64,000 nucleotides of DNA from Allobosea sp. (GCA_017307955.1 JAFKFV010000019.1:62001-126000), one strand, 5' to 3'. Positions 41,296 through 51,717 are shown, counted from the stretch's first letter. The notes: a model not told the origin generated them from the sequence alone. Program-made: numbers and translations.

Positions 41296-42806
41296 CAGCG
41301 CAGGAGCCGCTCACGCGCCATGGTGAGCCGCACGACGAGGCCGGTCTCGTTCCAGTCGAAGGCGATCGAGCCGGCGAGCTGGCCGACGATGCTCATGCTG
41401 GCGAGGCGGCTGCCGAAGCCCTGATGACCGGGTGGACCGCTGACTGAGGGTCCGCCGGTCTCGACCCATTCCAGCGACAGCACGTCGCCGTCGAACTGGC
41501 CGCGCACGTCGAGCCGGCCCTTGGCCGTCGACAGCGCGCCATATTTCGAGGCGTTGGTCGCCAGTTCGTGCAGCACGAGCGCGAGGCTCGTCGCCGCCGT
41601 CACGCCGAGCTCGACGGGTGGCGCCTGGAGCGTGAACTGCTCCGGGAAATAGAGATGCGGCGTCAGGATCGCCGTGAAGAGATCGCCGAGCGTCGTCTGC
41701 TCGGTATGGCCGACCTCGGCGGTGATGGCGGGGCGGATCAGTTCATGCGCCGATGCGAGCGCGACGAGGCGCCCGCGGAGCACCTCGGCCATCTCGCCGA
41801 CATCGGAGGTCGATCGCGCCGTCATCGTCACCATGCCGGCGATCACCGCGAAGGTGTTCTTGATGCGATGATGCAGTTCGCGGATCAGCAGGCGGCGCGA
41901 TTCCTCGGCGTTCTTGCGGTTGGTGATCTCGACCGCGGCGCCGGCGAGGCGCTCGGGCTGTCCCTGGCCATCGCGGAAGCAGGTACCGCGGATCATGACC
42001 CAGCGGATGCGGCCGTCCTCGTCGACAAGGCGATGCTCGATCGCGAGATCGGAGCCCGTCGCGAAGGAACGCTGCGTCTCCTCCTCGACATAGGCGCGGT
42101 CGTCGGGATGGATGCGCAGGCCGAATTCGCGGCGCGGCACGCCCCTTTCCGCCCGGTCGGAATCGACCTGGAAGAAAGTGGCGAAGGGCGCGTCGGCGAA
42201 CATCAGGTCGCTGTCGAAATGCCAGTCCCAGATGCCGATCACGCCGGCGGCATTGAGGGACTGGCGGAAGCGCTCCTCCGCGGTGCGCAACGCCTCGCCG
42301 GCATGGTGATGCGCCGTGGTCTCCGAGACCAGCGCCAGGACGCCGATGACGCGCCCTTCCGCATCGCGGAATGGGCTGTAGTCGAGGTCGAACCAGGTAT
42401 CCTCGGGCGTCCCGTTGCGCTGCAGGACCAGATGCGTGTCCTTGTAGGTCAGCTTGCCGCCGGCAAGGCAGGTTGCGAGGACGTTGCCGTTGAAATCGGC
42501 CGCCTCGGGCCAGGCTTCCAGGACGCCCTTCCCCAGAACGGCCGGATGCCGCGTGCCGCAGATCTCGGCATAGCCCTTGTTGTAGACGAGCGTGCCCATC
42601 TCACCGCAGAGCAGCGCAACCGGCCGCTCGGCAGCCAGCATCATCGACACCATCGCCTTGAGGCCGGCGTCCCATCCCGCCATGGGGCCGAGCGGCGTCG
42701 CGCTCCAGTCGCGCGCCGCGATCAGTTCGCCCATTTCGCCGGAGTCGACGAGGAACGGGGGCAGTTCTCTGCCCGGTGTCATCCGGAGACCGGCCTCGTC
42801 ATGCAT
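41295..42806 (-). CDS. HWE-family histidine kinase with PAS domains
   Basis: A cytoplasmic sensor kinase of about 503 residues. Two PAS-like domains occupy roughly residues 35-155 and 175-295; the second ends in IRWVMIRGTCFRDGQGQPER and AAVEITNRKNAEES. The kinase core has the HWE hallmarks: phospho-acceptor His313 in ELHHRIKNTFAVI, the N box VLHELATNASKYGALS, and the Trp-x-Glu in LSLEWVETGGP. Such kinases respond to light or redox in relatives; no Cys of the LOV type is evident here, so the ligand is unknown. The start is uncertain (ATG 42806 or ATG 42782). It is alone in its transcript and no response regulator is nearby. Confidence 0.88.
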   Translation of the reverse strand: MHDEAGLRMTPGRELPPFLVDSGEMGELIAARDWSATPLGPMAGWDAGLKAMVSMMLAAERPVALLCGEMGTLVYNKGYAEICGTRHPAVLGKGVLEAWPEAADFNGNVLATCLAGGKLTYKDTHLVLQRNGTPEDTWFDLDYSPFRDAEGRVIGVLALVSETTAHHHAGEALRTAEERFRQSLNAAGVIGIWDWHFDSDLMFADAPFATFFQVDSDRAERGVPRREFGLRIHPDDRAYVEEETQRSFATGSDLAIEHRLVDEDGRIRWVMIRGTCFRDGQGQPERLAGAAVEITNRKNAEESRRLLIRELHHRIKNTFAVIAGMVTMTARSTSDVGEMAEVLRGRLVALASAHELIRPAITAEVGHTEQTTLGDLFTAILTPHLYFPEQFTLQAPPVELGVTAATSLALVLHELATNASKYGALSTAKGRLDVRGQFDGDVLSLEWVETGGPSVSGPPGHQGFGSRLASMSIVGQLAGSIAFDWNETGLVVRLTMARERLLR

Positions 42807-42911
42807 ACCTGAACCCAACCCATTGCTCCGCCAGCCTGCAGCTTGCAACGCCGGACAAGGCCAAGCGGTTGCGACGCGCCGCATGCGAATGCTGGAATGC
42901 AAGGCTCATCG

Positions 42912-43625
42912 CTATTCCGCCGGAAGGAGAGTCCCGAGATAGACGACGGGACCGGTGGCCTGCCCCGTCGGCGAGCCGCCCTTCGGCTCCACGGAGATGG
43001 CCAGTCGTTCGCCCGGGGCGAGCGCCACGTCAAGCGGCTTCAGCTCGCGCTCGGAATCGGCGACGCCGAGCGAGACCGTCGGTCCCGTCGCCGGGACCTT
43101 CCAGAGCTCGAAGCTGCGATCGGGCGGCGGCGCGGCGCCGACGCGGCGAAGGCGGATCGTGCCCTCGGCGGTGTTCACCGAGGCGACGAAGGCCGGCGCA
43201 CCGCCCTCCCCGCCGAGAATGGCGACATAGCTCGCCGGACCCGGCGACGGTGAAAGAAGTCGCGGCAGGGCGACGGCGGCCACCAGCACGGCCGCCAGCG
43301 CGGTGCCGGCGGTCGCGAAGCGCCAGCGCGTGATCGAGCGCCGCAATTGGGCCGTGTCGGCGGCGGGCTGCACCACGCCCTTGAGGCCGGCCTCGATGCC
43401 GCGCCAGACGCGCTCCGGCGGCGCGACGGGCGAAAGGCCCGAATCGAGGACCGCGAGCTGCTCGCTCCAGCGCGCGACGGCACTTGCGAAGGCCAGATCG
43501 CGGCGGAGGCGCCATTCGGCGGCCCGCCGCTCGCGCGGATCGAGCGTGCCCAGCACATATTCGGCCGCCTCGGCCTCGGGCGACCCCTCGTCTCCTTCGT
43601 CTCTCACCTTGCCGTCAGCGGCCAC
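42912..43625 (-). CDS. RskA-like anti-sigma factor
   Basis: A 237-residue single-pass membrane protein. The N-terminal cytoplasmic domain (AAEYVLGTLDPRERRAAEWR) is the anti-sigma part, one helix (about ATAGTALAAVLVAAVALPRL) crosses the membrane, and the periplasmic RskA domain has FELWKVPATGPTVSLG and LAISVEPKGGSPTG. It should hold the SigK-like factor inactive until regulated proteolysis. The GTG start 43625 overlaps the sigma gene stop by 11 bases and has AAGGAG 8 bases upstream. The nearby fasciclin pair is its probable regulon, by analogy with mycobacterial SigK and Mpt70/Mpt83. Confidence 0.88.
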   Translation of the reverse strand: MAADGKVRDEGDEGSPEAEAAEYVLGTLDPRERRAAEWRLRRDLAFASAVARWSEQLAVLDSGLSPVAPPERVWRGIEAGLKGVVQPAADTAQLRRSITRWRFATAGTALAAVLVAAVALPRLLSPSPGPASYVAILGGEGGAPAFVASVNTAEGTIRLRRVGAAPPPDRSFELWKVPATGPTVSLGVADSERELKPLDVALAPGERLAISVEPKGGSPTGQATGPVVYLGTLLPAE

Positions 43626-44178
43626 CGAGGCACTCCTTCAACGCGATCAGGCTGCGGCGCAGCAGCGTCTTCACCGTCGGCACCGGCCGATCGAAGCGGC
43701 GCGACAGCTCCTCGCGGCTCCAGCCCTGGCAATAGGCGAGCAGCACCATCTGCCGCCGGTCGGGCTCCAGCCCGTCGAGGCAGCGCGAGAGGCCGCGCGC
43801 CTCGAGCCCATCGGCCGGGGACGGTCCGGCCAGGCGCTCGGCGAGTTCCTCGTCGATCGTCACCGCCGCCGCCGAGACGCGCTCCGGCCCCCTTCGGATG
43901 AGGTCGATCGCCGCGTGCCGCGCGATGGTCACCATCCAGGTCGAAGCCGAGGCCAGCGCCGGGTCGTAGCGGTCGGCGTGGTTCCAGATCCTGAGGAACG
44001 TCTCCTGCAGGGCTTCCTCGGCCGCGGCCTCGCTTCCTGCAATACGGCGGATGATGGCGAGGAGTTTCCCGGCCATGCGATCATAGAGTCGGCGGAAGGC
44101 GGTTTCATCGCCCCCGGCCACGTCGGCCATCAGCGCGTCGAGTTCGCCCGGCTGGCTGAGCCGCCCTGCTTCGCTCAC
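43615..44178 (-). CDS. SigK-like ECF sigma factor
   Basis: A 187-residue ECF sigma factor. Region 2 is GDETAFRRLYDRMAGKLLAI and EEALQETFLRIWNHADRYDP, followed by ASTWMVTIARHAAIDLIRRG. Region 4 is RRQMVLLAYCQGWSREELSR and RPVPTVKTLLRRSLIALKEC. It belongs with the SigK/ECF19-type factors because it is followed by an RskA-like anti-sigma gene. The GTG 44178 start is preceded by GGGGGTG. It is divergent from the ABC-F gene over 142 bases, where an autoregulated promoter is likely but not identified. Confidence 0.92.
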   Translation of the reverse strand: MSEAGRLSQPGELDALMADVAGGDETAFRRLYDRMAGKLLAIIRRIAGSEAAAEEALQETFLRIWNHADRYDPALASASTWMVTIARHAAIDLIRRGPERVSAAAVTIDEELAERLAGPSPADGLEARGLSRCLDGLEPDRRQMVLLAYCQGWSREELSRRFDRPVPTVKTLLRRSLIALKECLGGR

Positions 44179-44320
44179 TTGGTCGCACCCCCGGCATGTA
44201 ATCCCGACCAGCGGTTTTTAGGGCGGCACGGGCCCGCGTCCATGGGCGGCGCCCAAATTTATCCGCTCCACGCGATGCGCGCCTTGCCTCGGCAGGCCCC
44301 TGCCCCTTACATCGCGGCCC

Positions 44321-46138
44321 ATGGCGCCCCCCCTTCTCCTCCTCCAGGATATCCGCCTCACCTTTGGCGGCCGCCCGCTCATCGAGAGCGCGACCCTCTC
44401 CGTCTCGCCCGGGGAGCGGCTCTGCTTCGTCGGCCGCAACGGCTCGGGCAAGTCGACGCTGCTCAAGATCGCGGCCGGCATCGTCGAGGCCGACAGCGGC
44501 AACCGCTTCGTGCAGCCGGGCGCGACCTTGCGCTACCTGCCGCAGGAGCCGGATCTCTCGGGCTTTCCCAACACCCGCGCCTATGTCGAGGACGGGCTCG
44601 GACCGGGCGATGATCCCTATCGCGCGGCGATGCTGCTCGACGCGCTCGGCCTCACCGGCGACGAGGAGCCGGCGCGGCTTTCCGGCGGCGAGGCGCGGCG
44701 CGCGGCGCTGGCACGGGCCATCGCGCCCGAGCCGGACATTCTGCTGCTCGACGAGCCGACCAACCATCTCGACCTCCCGGCCATCGAATGGCTGGAGGAG
44801 ACGCTGACCGGCCTCCGCTCGGCGCTGGTGCTCATCAGCCATGACCGCCGCTTTCTGGAAAAGCTGTCGCGCGCGACGCTGTGGCTCGACCGCGGCACGA
44901 CGCGGCGGCTCGAGCAGGGCTTTTCCGCCTTCGAGGAATGGCGCGACGCCGTGCTGCACGAGGAGGAGAAGGAGCGCGAGCGGCTCGACCGCAAGATCGC
45001 GCTGGAGCTCGACTGGGTGCGCTATGGCGTCACCGCGCGGCGCAAGCGCAATATGGGCCGGCTGCGCAAGCTGGAGGGCCTCCGGACGGAGAAGCGCGAG
45101 CAGCGCGGCCCGACCGGCCAGGTCAAGCTGGTCGCCAGCGACGGCGAACTCTCCGGCAAGACGGTGATCGAAGCCCGGAACGTCTCGAAGAGCTTCGGCG
45201 AGCGGCCGATCGTGCGCGACTTCTCGATCCGCGTCCTCCGTGGCGACCGGATCGGCCTCGTCGGGGCCAATGGCGCAGGCAAGACGACGCTGCTCAATCT
45301 CATGACCGGCACGCTCGCGCCCGACGAAGGGACGGTGAAGCTCGGCACCAATCTCGAAATGGTGACGCTCGACCAGCGCCGCGACAGCCTCGACCCGACC
45401 ATGACGCTTTCCGACGCGCTGACCGACCGGCGCGGCGACACGGTGATCGTCAATGGCGAGGCGCGGCATGTCATCGGCTATATGCGCGACTTCCTGTTCC
45501 AGCCCGAACAGGCGCGCGCGCCGATCACCGCGCTTTCCGGCGGCGAGCGCGGCCGGTTGATGCTCGCCCGCGCGCTGGCGCGGCCCTCCAACCTTCTCGT
45601 CCTCGACGAGCCGACCAACGATCTCGACCTCGAGACGCTCGACCTGCTCGAGGAGATGCTGGACGACTATCCGGGCACCATCCTCGTCGTCAGCCACGAC
45701 CGCGACTTCCTCGACCGCGTCGCGACCTCGGTGATCGTTTCGGAGGGCGACGGCCGCTGGACGGAATATGCCGGCGGCTACACCGACATGCTGGCGCAGC
45801 GCGGCGCAGCGGCACCGGCCCGCACGGCGGCCAAGAGCATCGCGAAAGGCGAGGCCAGGGCCGCGAAACCCGCCGCCGAGCCGCGCGCGTCCGTCTCGAA
45901 GGCGAAGCTCTCCTTCAAGCAGAAGCACGCGCTCGAAACGTTGCCGGCCCGGATCGAGGCGCTCGACGCCGAGATCGCCAAGCTGGAGGCGACCCTCGCC
46001 AAGCCGAACCTCTTTTCGGCCGACCGCAAGACATTCGACGCCGCCACCGCAAGGCTCTCGGCTGCCCATGCCGAGAAGGCCGCGGCGGAAGACGAATGGC
46101 TGACGCTGGAAATGCTGCGCGAGGAACTCGGCGGCTGA
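44321..46138 (+). CDS. uup: ABC-F family ATPase (Uup-like)
   Basis: A 605-residue cytoplasmic ABC-F protein with two nucleotide-binding domains and no membrane segment. Domain 1 has Walker A GRNGSGKS and LSGGEARRAALARA; domain 2 has Walker A GANGAGKTT, signature LSGGERGRLMLARAL and LVLDEPTNDLDLETLD. The linker (about 240-280) is basic and helical, and the C-terminal coiled coil (about 530-605, KQKHALETLPARIEALDAEI) resembles the DNA-binding tail of Uup. ABC-F proteins act at the ribosome or in replication. ATG 44321 is an acceptable start. It converges with the LacI gene. Confidence 0.9.
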   Translation: MAPPLLLLQDIRLTFGGRPLIESATLSVSPGERLCFVGRNGSGKSTLLKIAAGIVEADSGNRFVQPGATLRYLPQEPDLSGFPNTRAYVEDGLGPGDDPYRAAMLLDALGLTGDEEPARLSGGEARRAALARAIAPEPDILLLDEPTNHLDLPAIEWLEETLTGLRSALVLISHDRRFLEKLSRATLWLDRGTTRRLEQGFSAFEEWRDAVLHEEEKERERLDRKIALELDWVRYGVTARRKRNMGRLRKLEGLRTEKREQRGPTGQVKLVASDGELSGKTVIEARNVSKSFGERPIVRDFSIRVLRGDRIGLVGANGAGKTTLLNLMTGTLAPDEGTVKLGTNLEMVTLDQRRDSLDPTMTLSDALTDRRGDTVIVNGEARHVIGYMRDFLFQPEQARAPITALSGGERGRLMLARALARPSNLLVLDEPTNDLDLETLDLLEEMLDDYPGTILVVSHDRDFLDRVATSVIVSEGDGRWTEYAGGYTDMLAQRGAAAPARTAAKSIAKGEARAAKPAAEPRASVSKAKLSFKQKHALETLPARIEALDAEIAKLEATLAKPNLFSADRKTFDAATARLSAAHAEKAAAEDEWLTLEMLREELGG

Positions 46139-46169
46139 TCGGCCCGGCAAGTGGTGGCCGAACGGACGC

Positions 46170-47219
46170 TCAGATCTGGCGGATGCTCTCGCGGATGACG
46201 AGTTCGCAGGGCAGGCGCACATGGGTCGGCGGGGTGGAAGCGCCCTTTTCGGACATGCGGCGCAGGAGGTCCTCGGCGGCGAGGCGGCCCATCTCGGTGC
46301 GCGGCTGACGCATCGTGGTCAGCGCCGGGTCGTAGTGGATCGCATATTCGGTGTCGTCGAAGCCCCCCACCGAGACGTCGCGCGGCACCGAGACGCCGCC
46401 GGTCTTCAGGCTGCGGATGAAGCCGAGCGCGATCTCGTCGGCGGCGGCGAAGACCGCCGTCGGGCGGTCCTCGAGCGCGAAATAGCGCGCGGCGGCGCGG
46501 TCGCCCGAGGCGAAGTCGAAATTGCCGGCCCCGCGCCAGACAAGGCTCTCGTCGAGCGCGATCCCGGCCGCCGCGAGCGCGTCGCAATAGCCGGCGAAGC
46601 GCTCGTTGGTCTCGATGCTGTTGTCGGGGCCGGTGATATGGGCGATCCGGCGATGGCCCGCCGCGATCATGTGACCGACCATCGTCGCCGCCGCCGCGCG
46701 GTTATCCACATCGAAAACGGAGAAGCGGGCGCCGCCCGGGATGCCCGCGAAGATCAGCGAGATCGGCACCTGGTCGGGCACCGCGACGAATTCCTCGTCG
46801 CGCGGCACGTTGCCGGTCACGACGAGGACGCCATCGACCTGCCCGGCGCGGATCACCCGCGCATAATGGGTCTCGCGCCGGCGGCTCTGGCGGGTGTAGC
46901 CGACCAGAACACCATAACCCTGGTCGGAAAACACTTCCTCGAGCGCGTTGAGGACGGGCGTGAAGAACGAGTTGCCGATGCCCGGCAGGAGAACCAGCAC
47001 CATGCGGGTCGACTTGGCACGCAACGACCGCGCTGCAGCATTCGGCGTGTAGCCGGTCTCGCGAATCGCCGACAGGACGGCCTCCCGCGTCGCCTCCGTC
47101 ACGCGGTCCGGCAAGGCGAGTGCGCGGCTCACGGTCGCCGTCGATACGCCGGCGAGGCGCGCAACGTCCTGAATCGTCACGGCTCGCGCGCTCGGCGCAT
47201 GGTCCTCTGTCGTCGTCAT
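46170..47219 (-). CDS. LacI-family transcriptional repressor
   Basis: A 349-residue regulator. The N-terminal helix-turn-helix is TIQDVARLAGVSTATVSRAL followed by RVTEATREAVLSAIRETGYT, and the sugar-binding PBP1-like domain fills the rest (LVLLPGIGNSFFTPVLNALE, GGFDDTEYAIHYDPALTTMRQP). ATG 47219 was chosen; the longer reading from 47318 enters the operator region. It is divergent from the sugar ABC operon, with TGTAATCGATTACA between them, so it probably represses both itself and the operon. The inducing sugar cannot be named. Confidence 0.92.
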   Translation of the reverse strand: MTTTEDHAPSARAVTIQDVARLAGVSTATVSRALALPDRVTEATREAVLSAIRETGYTPNAAARSLRAKSTRMVLVLLPGIGNSFFTPVLNALEEVFSDQGYGVLVGYTRQSRRRETHYARVIRAGQVDGVLVVTGNVPRDEEFVAVPDQVPISLIFAGIPGGARFSVFDVDNRAAAATMVGHMIAAGHRRIAHITGPDNSIETNERFAGYCDALAAAGIALDESLVWRGAGNFDFASGDRAAARYFALEDRPTAVFAAADEIALGFIRSLKTGGVSVPRDVSVGGFDDTEYAIHYDPALTTMRQPRTEMGRLAAEDLLRRMSEKGASTPPTHVRLPCELVIRESIRQI

Positions 47220-47295
47220 CCCGCCCCGCCTTCCGCCCCGCCGGCCGACATCCCTATCGTGAGATGTTTCTTTTGCAGCGCAAAATATATTCGCG

Positions 47296-47323
47296 TTGAC
47301 AGCCGATCCAGGAAGCATACAGT
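47296..47323 (+). promoter_or_regulatory. Promoter of the sugar ABC operon
   Basis: TTGACA (47296-47301) is a perfect -35 and TACAGT (47318-47323) a 4-of-6 -10, separated by 16 bases. The LacI operator begins 4 bases later, so a bound repressor would cover the transcription start. Confidence 0.6.
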
Positions 47324-47326
47324 AGA

Positions 47327-47340
47327 TGTAATCGATTACA
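47327..47340. promoter_or_regulatory. LacI-family operator
   Basis: TGTAATCGATTACA is a perfect 14-bp palindrome with the central CG typical of LacI/GalR operators. It lies between the divergent repressor gene (47219) and the substrate-binding-protein gene (47437) and just downstream of the promoter hexamers. Confidence 0.8.
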
Positions 47341-47436
47341 AGAATTCGGCCGGCCCGATGAGCAAGAGCACTCGGGCCGTCCGGTGCGATAGGCGCCTGC
47401 CCGATGCCGGCGTCTGAACCTGGGAGGGTTTAAAGT

Positions 47437-48684
47437 ATGAAGCAGATGACGAAGGCACTCTTCGGTGCCGCCGCCATGGTCGCGCTTATGGCCGGCCCGG
47501 CGCTGGCGCAGGAGCCGCTGAAGCTCGAAGTGTTCCATTGGTGGACTTCGGGCGGCGAAGCGGCCGCGGTGCAGGAATTCGCCAAGGAGTTCAACGCGGC
47601 TGGCGGCCAGTGGGTCGACACGGCGATCGGCGGCTCGGGCTCGACGGCGCGCCCGATCGGCATCAACCGCATCATCGGCGGTGACCCGCCAGGCGCGATG
47701 CAGTTCAACACCGGCACGCAGATCGACGAGCTCGCCGCTCAGGGCCTCCTGCGCAATCTCGACGACGTCGCGGCCAAGGAAGGCTGGAAGGAAGCCCTTC
47801 CGCCGGCCTTCTACGAGGCGATCGTCCGCGACGGCCATGTGATGGCCGCCCCGGTCAACAACCATGGCCAGAACTGGCTGTGGTACAACAAGGCGCTGCT
47901 GGAGAAGAACGGCATCGCCGAGCCGACGACCTGGGACGAGTTCTTCGCCGCCGCCGACAAGCTCAAGGCCGCCGGCGTGATCCCGGTCGCCGTGGGCGGG
48001 CAGCCCTGGCAGCTGAACCTCATGTTCAACTCCATCCTGCTCGGCGAAGGCGGCAAGGACCTTTACATGAAGGTCTACAAGGATCTCGACCCCGCCGCGG
48101 TCACCTCGCCCGAGTTCAAGAAGGTCGCCGAGACCTTCGGCAAGCTGCGCGACTACTCCGATCCGGGCAATGCCAACCGCGACTGGAACGTCGCGACCGG
48201 CATGGTCATCTCGGGCAAGGCCGGCTTCCAGTTCATGGGCGACTGGGCGAAGGGCGAGTTCGTGCTGGCCAACCAGGTCGCCGGCAAGGACTTCGGCTGT
48301 ATCCTCGGACCGGGCGAGAAGAACTTCGTCATGGGTGGCGACGTCTTCATCTTCCCGAAGCTGAAGGATGAGCAGGGCACCAAGGCTCAGGACCTCCTGG
48401 CCACGGTGTTCATGTCGAAGGACGCGCAGGTCAAGTTCAACGCCAAGAAGGGCTCGGTTCCGGTCCGTCTCGACGTCGACAACTCCAAGCTCGACGCCTG
48501 CGCCCAGATCGGCGTGGAAGTCCTCAAGGACCCGGCCAAGCAGATCCCGGCGACCGACATCCTCGCCTCGCAGGACATCGTGCAGAGCCTGCAGGACGTG
48601 GTCGGCGAATACTGGGCGACGCCCACGATGACGGCGGACGAGTTCGTCGGCAAGTGGAACGACACGGTCGCCCAGGCCAAGTAG
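47437..48684 (+). CDS. Sugar ABC transporter substrate-binding protein
   Basis: A 415-residue periplasmic receptor with a signal peptide ending at ALA-QE (about residue 23). The start of the mature protein, LKLEVFHWWTSGGEAAAVQE, is characteristic of the glucose/mannose-type binding proteins (GtsA-like) of the CUT1 class. A NHGQNWLWYNKALLEKNGI segment forms part of the ligand cleft. GAGGG sits before ATG 47437. A strong hairpin with a U-tract follows its stop, which may keep expression of the permeases below that of the receptor. It is the first gene of the repressed operon. Confidence 0.93.
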   Translation: MKQMTKALFGAAAMVALMAGPALAQEPLKLEVFHWWTSGGEAAAVQEFAKEFNAAGGQWVDTAIGGSGSTARPIGINRIIGGDPPGAMQFNTGTQIDELAAQGLLRNLDDVAAKEGWKEALPPAFYEAIVRDGHVMAAPVNNHGQNWLWYNKALLEKNGIAEPTTWDEFFAAADKLKAAGVIPVAVGGQPWQLNLMFNSILLGEGGKDLYMKVYKDLDPAAVTSPEFKKVAETFGKLRDYSDPGNANRDWNVATGMVISGKAGFQFMGDWAKGEFVLANQVAGKDFGCILGPGEKNFVMGGDVFIFPKLKDEQGTKAQDLLATVFMSKDAQVKFNAKKGSVPVRLDVDNSKLDACAQIGVEVLKDPAKQIPATDILASQDIVQSLQDVVGEYWATPTMTADEFVGKWNDTVAQAK

Positions 48685-48699
48685 TCCTCGACGACATCG

Positions 48700-48736
48700 G
48701 CCCGGCTGCGCGATGATGGCGCAGCCGGGCTTTTCT
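48700..48736 (+). terminator. Intra-operon hairpin after the binding-protein gene
   Basis: A perfect 12-bp stem, GCCCGGCTGCGC (48700-48711) with GCGCAGCCGGGC (48719-48730), loop of 7, followed by TTTTCTTG. It lies between the receptor gene and the first permease gene, so it probably acts as a partial terminator or an mRNA-stabilising hairpin. Confidence 0.75.
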
Positions 48737-48770
48737 TGAGTGGCCCGCCAAACTCGGGAGGTCGGGACGC

Positions 48771-49655
48771 ATGAAGACCCGTCGCCGCATGAATGTTGCC
48801 ACCTATGTGGCGTTGTTCCCGGCCTTCATCGTAGTCGTCTTCGCCTATCTCGGCACAATGCTCTGGACGGTGCAGATCTCCTTCACCGAATCCAAGCTGC
48901 TGCCGACCTTCGCCTTCGCCGGAACGCGGCAGTATGAGCGGCTCTTCGCGACCTCACGCTGGTCGATCTCGCTGGAAAACATGGTCATCTTCGGCATCGG
49001 CCTGATCGCCGTCTGCCTCGTGCTCGGCTTTCTCCTCGCCGCGGCGCTGGACCAGAAGATCCGCTTCGAGAACACGTTCCGGACGATCTTCCTCTACCCC
49101 TATGCGATGTCCTTCATCGTGACCGGCCTCGCCTGGCAGTGGATCCTCAATCCGACGCTCGGCCTGCAGCAATATGTGCGCAATCTCGGCTGGACCGATT
49201 TCCAGTTCGACTGGATCATCCGCAACGACCGGGCGATCTATGTCGTCATCATCGCCGGCGTCTGGCAGGCCTCCGGCCTCATCATGGCGCTGATGCTCTC
49301 GGGCCTGCGCGGCATCGACCAGGAACTCTGGAAGGCCGCGAAGATCGACGGCATCCCGACCTGGCGCGTCTATGTCAACATCATCATCCCGATGCTGCGC
49401 CCGACCATCATCACCTCGGTGGTGCTGCTCTCGCTCGCCGTGGTCCGCGTCTACGACCTCGTGCTGGCGCTCACCGGCGGCGGCCCGGGCATCTCGACCG
49501 ACGTTCCGGCCAAGTTCATCCTCGACTACCTGTTCGGCCGCGCCAATATCGGCCTTGCAACGGCGGCGTCGTCGATCCTGCTGGTGATCGTTCTCGTGAT
49601 CATCACGCCCTGGCTCTACTACGAATATTTCCGTCCGAAGAGGGAGAGGCGCTGA
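48771..49655 (+). CDS. Sugar ABC transporter permease 1
   Basis: A 294-residue inner-membrane subunit with six hydrophobic helices, of the MalF/UgpA type. The cytoplasmic EAA loop reads ELWKAAKIDGIPTWRVYVNI, which docks the ATPase. An N-terminal Arg-rich cytoplasmic start precedes NVATYVALFPAFIVVVFAYL. ATG 48771 has GGGAGG upstream. Its TGA overlaps the ATG of the second permease (TGATG), so they are translationally coupled as expected for a heterodimer. Confidence 0.93.
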   Translation: MKTRRRMNVATYVALFPAFIVVVFAYLGTMLWTVQISFTESKLLPTFAFAGTRQYERLFATSRWSISLENMVIFGIGLIAVCLVLGFLLAAALDQKIRFENTFRTIFLYPYAMSFIVTGLAWQWILNPTLGLQQYVRNLGWTDFQFDWIIRNDRAIYVVIIAGVWQASGLIMALMLSGLRGIDQELWKAAKIDGIPTWRVYVNIIIPMLRPTIITSVVLLSLAVVRVYDLVLALTGGGPGISTDVPAKFILDYLFGRANIGLATAASSILLVIVLVIITPWLYYEYFRPKRERR

Positions 49656-50566
49656 TGGCGACCGCCACCATGACCGCCGGCAGCACCGCCCCTGAGCCAT
49701 CCGGCCCGCGGCCGAAACGGCTCACGGCCGACCGGGTCGGGCTCTATGTCTTCCTCGTCATCGCCGCGGCATTCTTCCTGCTGCCGATGTATGTGATGAT
49801 CGTGACATCGCTGAAGCCGATGTCGGAGATCCGCCTCGGCAACATCTTCTCGCTGCCCGAAGCGTGGACGATCGAGCCCTGGCTGCAGGCGTGGAACTCG
49901 GCCTGCACCGGCCTCAACTGCGGCGGCATCAAGGTCGGCTTCTGGAACTCGATCCGCATCCTGGTGCCGAGCGTCATCATCTCGATCTTCGTCGGCGCGC
50001 TCACCGGCTATGCGCTGTCGCTGTGGCGGGCGCGGGGTTCCAACCTCCTCTTCGCCGTGCTGCTGCTCGGTGCCTTCCTGCCCTATCAGGTGTTCATCTA
50101 TCCGCTGGTGCGCATCTATTCCTCGGTCGGCATCTACGGGACCATGGCGGGCATCGTCGTCACGCACACGATCTTCGGCCTGCCGCTGATGACGCTCCTC
50201 TTCCGCAACTATTATGCGAGCCTGCCGATCGAGCTCTTCAAGGCGGCGCGCGTCGATGGCGGCGGCTTCTGGGCGATCTTCTTCCGGTTGATGCTGCCGA
50301 TGTCGACGCCGATCATCATCGTCGCCGTCATCCTGCAGGTGACCGGCATCTGGAACGACTTCCTGTTCGGCGTCGTCTTCGCCGGCCGCGAGAACCTGCC
50401 GATGACGGTTCAACTGAACAACATCGTCAATTCGACCCAGGGCGAGAAGCTCTACAACGTCAACATGGCCGCGACGATCCTGACAGCGCTGGTGCCGCTC
50501 GTCGTCTATTTCGTCTCGGGCCGCTGGTTCGTTCGCGGCATCGCCGCCGGCGCCGTGAAGGGGTGA
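49655..50566 (+). CDS. Sugar ABC transporter permease 2
   Basis: A 303-residue MalG/UgpE-type permease with six helices after a Thr/Pro-rich N-terminal tail of about 25 residues. The EAA loop is ELFKAARVDGGGFWAIFFRL. A NSACTGLNCGGIKVGFWNS periplasmic loop holds two cysteines. ATG 49655 overlaps the preceding stop; a longer reading back to 49139 lies within permease 1. It is followed 3 bases later by the ATPase gene. Confidence 0.93.
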   Translation: MATATMTAGSTAPEPSGPRPKRLTADRVGLYVFLVIAAAFFLLPMYVMIVTSLKPMSEIRLGNIFSLPEAWTIEPWLQAWNSACTGLNCGGIKVGFWNSIRILVPSVIISIFVGALTGYALSLWRARGSNLLFAVLLLGAFLPYQVFIYPLVRIYSSVGIYGTMAGIVVTHTIFGLPLMTLLFRNYYASLPIELFKAARVDGGGFWAIFFRLMLPMSTPIIIVAVILQVTGIWNDFLFGVVFAGRENLPMTVQLNNIVNSTQGEKLYNVNMAATILTALVPLVVYFVSGRWFVRGIAAGAVKG

Positions 50567-50569
50567 AGC

Positions 50570-51658
<1,089 letters not shown>

Positions 51659-51717
51659 TTCGCATGTCGGGGATCCCCTCCCCGGCTTCCGCCCCCCAAA
51701 GCTTTCGCGAGAATCCC

